NCBI GenBank assembly: GCA_015057625.1
Contig: SVDZ01000001.1
Location: forward strand, 430,921-494,920
Direction of reading: 5' to 3'
Source of the DNA: Lachnospiraceae bacterium
GTDB lineage: Bacteria > Bacillota > Clostridia > Lachnospirales > Lachnospiraceae
Length of the DNA stretch: 64,000 nt
Shown: one piece after another, positions 60,500 through 64,000 of the stretch
Numbering within the stretch: position 1 is the first letter of the stretch
How the letters are laid out: each line of letters opens with the position of its first letter
The notes under the pieces: model-generated
Database searches by the model: none
Seen by the model: only the letters and a program-made list of their open reading frames with translations
What the model was told of the DNA's origin: nothing
Program-made: the position numbers and the translations under genes

Positions 60500-62848
60500 T
60501 TAATAAACTAATTTATAATCAGAAGCCAATGCTTTTTTGTTTTCATCGGCTATGCTGATGGTCAGTACAGAACCTGCATCTAGATCCTTTGGAATTTTAA
60601 TTCCAAGATCCACCTGAACTGCCGTATTGTAACCTACATTGCTTATTGTCTGTGTTGATTCATGAATGACATTGCCCTCTGCCGACTCAAATTTAACACT
60701 GACAACTGCCGTCTTAACCGCATCCTTATCCTGTCTTCTTATCGTACAGAAAGATAACACAGCTCCCGGCTCTAATGAATTGAGAGCAGTTGTATCACCC
60801 TTTGTTGTCACCACACGCTCAACTCCGTATTTCTCGCCCTCATCACCGATAGTCATTACGTAATTGGCTATATCTTTAATCTGCTGATTTGTAAGATTAA
60901 GTCTGCTTGTGTAGAATCTCACAGTATCTTCCATACTATTAAATCTACCGTCGAATACCCACGGTGCAGTTCTCCAAACTTCCACCAATGACGGAGTATC
61001 CATCTGCCTGTTCTCCCAACTTGTGGTGTCATTTGTAGCTGCTGCATTGTGCATCTTCAAATCAGTGTAAAGCGGTGCCGGATGACATGTGGTACATCCT
61101 ACTTCCTCGAATAATGCTTTACCTCTTTGTGCTGATTCTGAGAGAGAACCGTCCCTGCTAAGGTACGGACTCTGAACCGGTTTGAGAGATTTCAGATACT
61201 CATCAATCTGAGCCATCTGATCCTCGTCCAATGTATTAAACTGAATAAACTTCATACCTGCCCTAACAGCAATTTCCGCTGACGCTCTGATACCTGTGGA
61301 CATTACAGGCGGAGTTCTGTGAGAGTAAAGCATACTCTTTGCACTCTTTGGATTTCCCAGGCCATCGTTCATATTGTCCCAGTTAAGTCCGTCCACTCTT
61401 GCATCCGGATGGCACGAATTACAGCTCTGCCATTTCTGATAACAAAGTGTAGCATCCGAGAATAAAATCTCGCCCTTTCTCACATCATCATTTTGAGGCT
61501 GACTTGCAAATTTCAATGTACTTACACTGTTGTTTGATGTGTTAAGTACATCTATATTTCCATCAAAATACAAACCTACATAAACTTTTCCGGAAACTGC
61601 ACAAACCGCACGTGCTCCTTTCCCTGATAATGAAATTCTCTTTCTGCATCCATCCAAAAATGGGAGATAATCCTGAATTTCATCAAAGGCGCAGACACCA
61701 TTGCCGTTTTTAGCGGCGTTAATCTTGTTGTTCATTGCTGCTATATCAATTGTCATCACCTCATCAACACCTGAGAGGGCAACGATAAGCTTACTTCCGT
61801 CATTTGAAACAATCACACCCCAAGGATTTGCCGCTCCAAGTTCAACCTCATCAAGAAGAACTGTTGTAATTAGACTCCCCGAAGCTGCATCTATAATAGA
61901 AAGAACATTTGTATTAATCCATCCCTGATCGAGCTGCGTAGTAGGATATGTGTATCTTCCAAGTACATGAGCCACATACACAGTCTTTCCGTCCGGTGAT
62001 GCGCAAATACCTTTAACTCCGTCGGAACCATTCATAAGGTTGATTGTCTTTTCAACTGTGTTTGTAGAAGTGTTAATAATATTGACATTTGCAGCTACTG
62101 TAGTTGAAGTCATCGCCTCATCCGGCATATGGCATGCCACATAAACTTTTCCTCCGGCAATTGCAAGAGAGTTTGGCTCTCTTCCGTCAATATTGATGGT
62201 CTTTGTAACTGTATTATTATTTAAATTTATTACTGAAACAGTATTGCTGAATCTGTTTACCACATACCCGGTACTTCCATTTACCACCATGTCACATGGA
62301 GTATGACCAACTGCTATTGTGGTAACTTTGTTAAGGTTTGAATCAAGGACTATAACATCACCTGCCAGTTCACCCTTCAAAAGGTACACGTAATTTCCAT
62401 TTGTACAAACGCCGTTAACCTGATCATCTGTGGCATATGTCTTAAGCAATGACCCCGAAGATGAGAGTTTGTACAACTTTTCACCCGTTTCATCTGCTGC
62501 ATAGATATTGCCACTTCCATCAACTGCTACGTCTGTGACAGATGTATAATTTGAAGCCGGTACCGCTGACACACTGCCTGTATACAAATCTCCTGATACA
62601 AATTCCTCTTCACCATTTCCCTCCGGAGCGCACATAATACTGTAATCTGCAGTAGTTTCCTCCACGGGTTTCTGATTGCTATTCATTATCTTTGACGTAG
62701 CGTCGGCTACATTTTCCATGGCACCTCCTACCAGAGGCACCTTGGACACATCTATCTTTCCCGTAGACGCCATCGCACCTGCAACTACGCCAAACAGAGC
62801 AAGGATAAATGCAGTTTCTCCGATTCTCTTTAACCCTTTCTTTTCCAT
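60500..62848 (-). CDS. Membrane-anchored YVTN-propeller / di-heme MauG-like cytochrome
   Basis: A 782-residue protein with an N-terminal transmembrane anchor (about 8-30). Residues about 80-445 are a seven-bladed YVTN-type propeller (GYVVNRFSNTVSVINLNNNTVTKTI, KVYVACHMPDEAM). The cytochrome domain has CNSCH (477-481 counting from the ATG at 62851) and CTTCH (586-590), with the neighbouring DARVDGLNWDN, MSTGIRASAEIAVRAG and VEVWRTAPWVFDGRF typical of cytochrome c peroxidase/MauG-like proteins. A C-terminal beta domain of 80 residues follows. The ATG at 62848 is preferred because AGGAGG is five bases upstream. It should receive electrons or act as a redox partner of the giant protein 16 bases downstream. 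Confidence 0.88.
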   Translation of the reverse strand: MEKKGLKRIGETAFILALFGVVAGAMASTGKIDVSKVPLVGGAMENVADATSKIMNSNQKPVEETTADYSIMCAPEGNGEEEFVSGDLYTGSVSAVPASNYTSVTDVAVDGSGNIYAADETGEKLYKLSSSGSLLKTYATDDQVNGVCTNGNYVYLLKGELAGDVIVLDSNLNKVTTIAVGHTPCDMVVNGSTGYVVNRFSNTVSVINLNNNTVTKTINIDGREPNSLAIAGGKVYVACHMPDEAMTSTTVAANVNIINTSTNTVEKTINLMNGSDGVKGICASPDGKTVYVAHVLGRYTYPTTQLDQGWINTNVLSIIDAASGSLITTVLLDEVELGAANPWGVIVSNDGSKLIVALSGVDEVMTIDIAAMNNKINAAKNGNGVCAFDEIQDYLPFLDGCRKRISLSGKGARAVCAVSGKVYVGLYFDGNIDVLNTSNNSVSTLKFASQPQNDDVRKGEILFSDATLCYQKWQSCNSCHPDARVDGLNWDNMNDGLGNPKSAKSMLYSHRTPPVMSTGIRASAEIAVRAGMKFIQFNTLDEDQMAQIDEYLKSLKPVQSPYLSRDGSLSESAQRGKALFEEVGCTTCHPAPLYTDLKMHNAAATNDTTSWENRQMDTPSLVEVWRTAPWVFDGRFNSMEDTVRFYTSRLNLTNQQIKDIANYVMTIGDEGEKYGVERVVTTKGDTTALNSLEPGAVLSFCTIRRQDKDAVKTAVVSVKFESAEGNVIHESTQTISNVGYNTAVQVDLGIKIPKDLDAGSVLTISIADENKKALASDYKLVY

Positions 62849-62898
62849 CATTTCCTCCTATAAACCTACCGCAACTATTTTAAAGTTTCCTTCTACTT

Positions 62899-63660
62899 CT
62901 ACATTGAATATGTGTGGTTTGAACTGCCACCCATCATATTTACGAATAACATAGTGACAACAACTCCTATAAAGGTAAGCACTATAAATACTTTTGCATA
63001 CTTTTTTAATTTTTCTTCTCTTCTGAAATGAAGATAGAGAATAAGCATCAGCCATGTAACCAATGACCAGTTTTCTTTCGCATCAAATGACCAGAAGTCT
63101 CCCCACACAGCGTCTGCCCATATTGCTCCAAAAAACATCCCCATTGTCATAAATGGGAATGCTGCAACGGCAAGATTGTATACCCCCAAATCAGCTTTTT
63201 TGCGAAATCCTTCATCCTTAAAAAAGCCAATCACTGTAATAATAAATGCTACTACTACAAGTGAATATGCTATCATGTAGGCCAATATATGCGGGACAAA
63301 CCATATAGATTGAAGCGCCGGAGGAAAATGCCATTTTCCTCTTCCGCTCATAAAGCATACCCCTGTCATACAAAACGCCGCCGCAACACAAAAGTAACCT
63401 TTCATCCATGCACCGTCTCTTCTAAACTTCATAAAAAGATATATCGGCGCAAACATCAGTGCAAGAAATGTGAGCACCTGATACATACTTACAAACGGAA
63501 CATACCCGTTTATAATCCAATTATTTAGCACAACAACTCCATTGCAAAGAACTGCCAGTGTCCAAATAATATTAGATATTTTTTCTTTATTTTTAACCAT
63601 CAATACTGTAGCCAATATGTACATGGCTATTGACGGAATCTCAAATACTAACATATTCAT
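62899..63660 (-). CDS. ccsA: CcsA/ResC-like cytochrome c synthetase subunit
   Basis: A 253-residue membrane protein of about eight helices. It carries a variant of the heme-handling WWD motif, VWGDFWSFDAKENWSLVTW (about residues 184-202), and flanking histidines: one in FVPHILAYMIAYSL and one in the extreme C-terminal GGSSNHTYSM, matching the external His pair of System II proteins. It should deliver heme to CXXCH motifs outside the membrane with ResB. Its ATG overlaps the ResB stop codon (TAATG), and the two heme proteins follow it within the same unit. Confidence 0.88.
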   Translation of the reverse strand: MNMLVFEIPSIAMYILATVLMVKNKEKISNIIWTLAVLCNGVVVLNNWIINGYVPFVSMYQVLTFLALMFAPIYLFMKFRRDGAWMKGYFCVAAAFCMTGVCFMSGRGKWHFPPALQSIWFVPHILAYMIAYSLVVVAFIITVIGFFKDEGFRKKADLGVYNLAVAAFPFMTMGMFFGAIWADAVWGDFWSFDAKENWSLVTWLMLILYLHFRREEKLKKYAKVFIVLTFIGVVVTMLFVNMMGGSSNHTYSM

Positions 63661-64000
63661 TATTCAGCACCTCTCTTTCTAAGCAGGCACATAATAAATC
63701 CTCCTATTATTGTCATCCAGATACCTGAAAGAGTCACATACTCTCCCGGATTCTTTTTTAACATAATATCTACAATCTGGCCGGTTCCCGAATTCTCGTA
63801 ATTCATCAGGTATATTTTCCATCCATTGATTCTGATTGGATAGTTTACTCTAAGAGATTTGTACTCCGGTTCTTCCACTCCTCTTTTTACCAGAATCATT
63901 TTTGCATCGTAGAATTTATCACTTCCGTCATCGTATTTTTCAACTTTAAAATCTGAAAATCCCAAGGCAAAATCCAAATCAACAAAGTTAGAATCGCTCG
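63660..64000 (-). CDS. resB: ResB/CcsB-like cytochrome c biogenesis protein, N-terminus beyond window
   Basis: The last 113 residues are visible; the frame is open through base 64000, so the start lies outside the window. The segment (VDLDFALGFSDFKVEKYDDG, YKSLRVNYPIRINGWKIYLMNYE, then a C-terminal helix IWMTIIGGFIMCLL) matches the periplasmic domain and last helix of ResB proteins, with the usual VNYPIRINGWKIYL-like signature. Together with CcsA it forms the System II heme lyase. An internal TTG at 63977 is not the true start. Confidence 0.8.
   Translation of the reverse strand, partial: SDSNFVDLDFALGFSDFKVEKYDDGSDKFYDAKMILVKRGVEEPEYKSLRVNYPIRINGWKIYLMNYENSGTGQIVDIMLKKNPGEYVTLSGIWMTIIGGFIMCLLRKRGAE

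Noticed and set aside
1..64000. Prophage, insertion sequence, tRNA or rRNA genes
   Set aside because: No transposase, integrase, phage structural gene or recognisable tRNA/rRNA sequence was found on either strand.

Overview
The window is AT-rich and looks like the chromosome of an anaerobic Firmicute, most likely of the family Lachnospiraceae. The basis is a Lachnospiraceae-style Tad pilus locus (DUF5702, Flp1-like pilin, FHA/DUF6382), many secreted BspA-type leucine-rich and Fn3-like proteins with Thr/Glu linkers, dockerin and cohesin-like modules, strong GGAGG ribosome sites and teichoic-acid genes. No rRNA, tRNA, CRISPR array, insertion sequence or prophage gene was seen.

Layout. 1-9623 (minus): a ten-gene Tad/Flp pilus operon read from a TAGACA-N17-TATAAT promoter, ending in an FHA protein cut by the window edge. 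9811-10602 (plus): a hemolysin-III/PAQR membrane protein behind a promoter carrying two palindromic operators. 10682-13963 (minus): three secreted surface proteins with a shared Fn3-like C-terminus. 14113-18660: housekeeping pgi and mtnN, one unknown membrane protein, and a TagGH-like polymer exporter. 18792-20837: a large secreted LRR protein. 20948-35210 (minus): a tight ten-gene unit that begins with a polyprenyl-phosphate sugar transferase, continues through glycosyltransferases, four CDP-glycerol-type polymerases and TagD, and ends with a coiled-coil membrane protein, a solute-binding/VWA protein and TelA. 35441-38705 (plus): LCP ligase, a stray MurG and GtrA. 38704-39195: a long GC-rich imperfect palindrome packed with small hairpins. 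39176-44979 (minus): HIT protein, rhomboid protease, UDP-galactopyranose mutase, DUF5662, a GtrB-like transferase and two overlapping ATP-grasp ligases. 45063-45190 (minus): a probable small RNA with its own promoter and terminator. 45359-54001: small unknown secreted proteins, a GH18 chitinase with beta/gamma-crystallin and ricin modules and a structured leader, two secreted LRR proteins and an AraC regulator.

The most unusual part is 54064-64000 (minus): a probable operon of ResB, CcsA (System II cytochrome c maturation), a membrane-anchored YVTN propeller/di-heme c protein (two CXXCH), a 1783-residue di-heme protein resembling the hydrazine-synthase-alpha-like family of Planctomycetes and Bacteroidetes but carrying four lectin-like repeats, an F5/8C domain and a C-terminal dockerin, and a secreted protein with a cohesin-like domain. 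Covalent c-type heme proteins are rare in Lachnospiraceae, and a dockerin-bearing c-heme protein beside a cohesin-like partner suggests a surface-assembled redox complex. The function is unknown; the assembly is inference.

How the parts connect: most of the window builds the cell envelope. The sugar transferase, TagF-like enzymes, TagGH, LCP, Glf, GtrA and GtrB make, export and attach phosphate-linked polymers and glycans; the Tad pilus, LRR/Fn3 proteins, chitinase and heme complex are displayed on or through that envelope.
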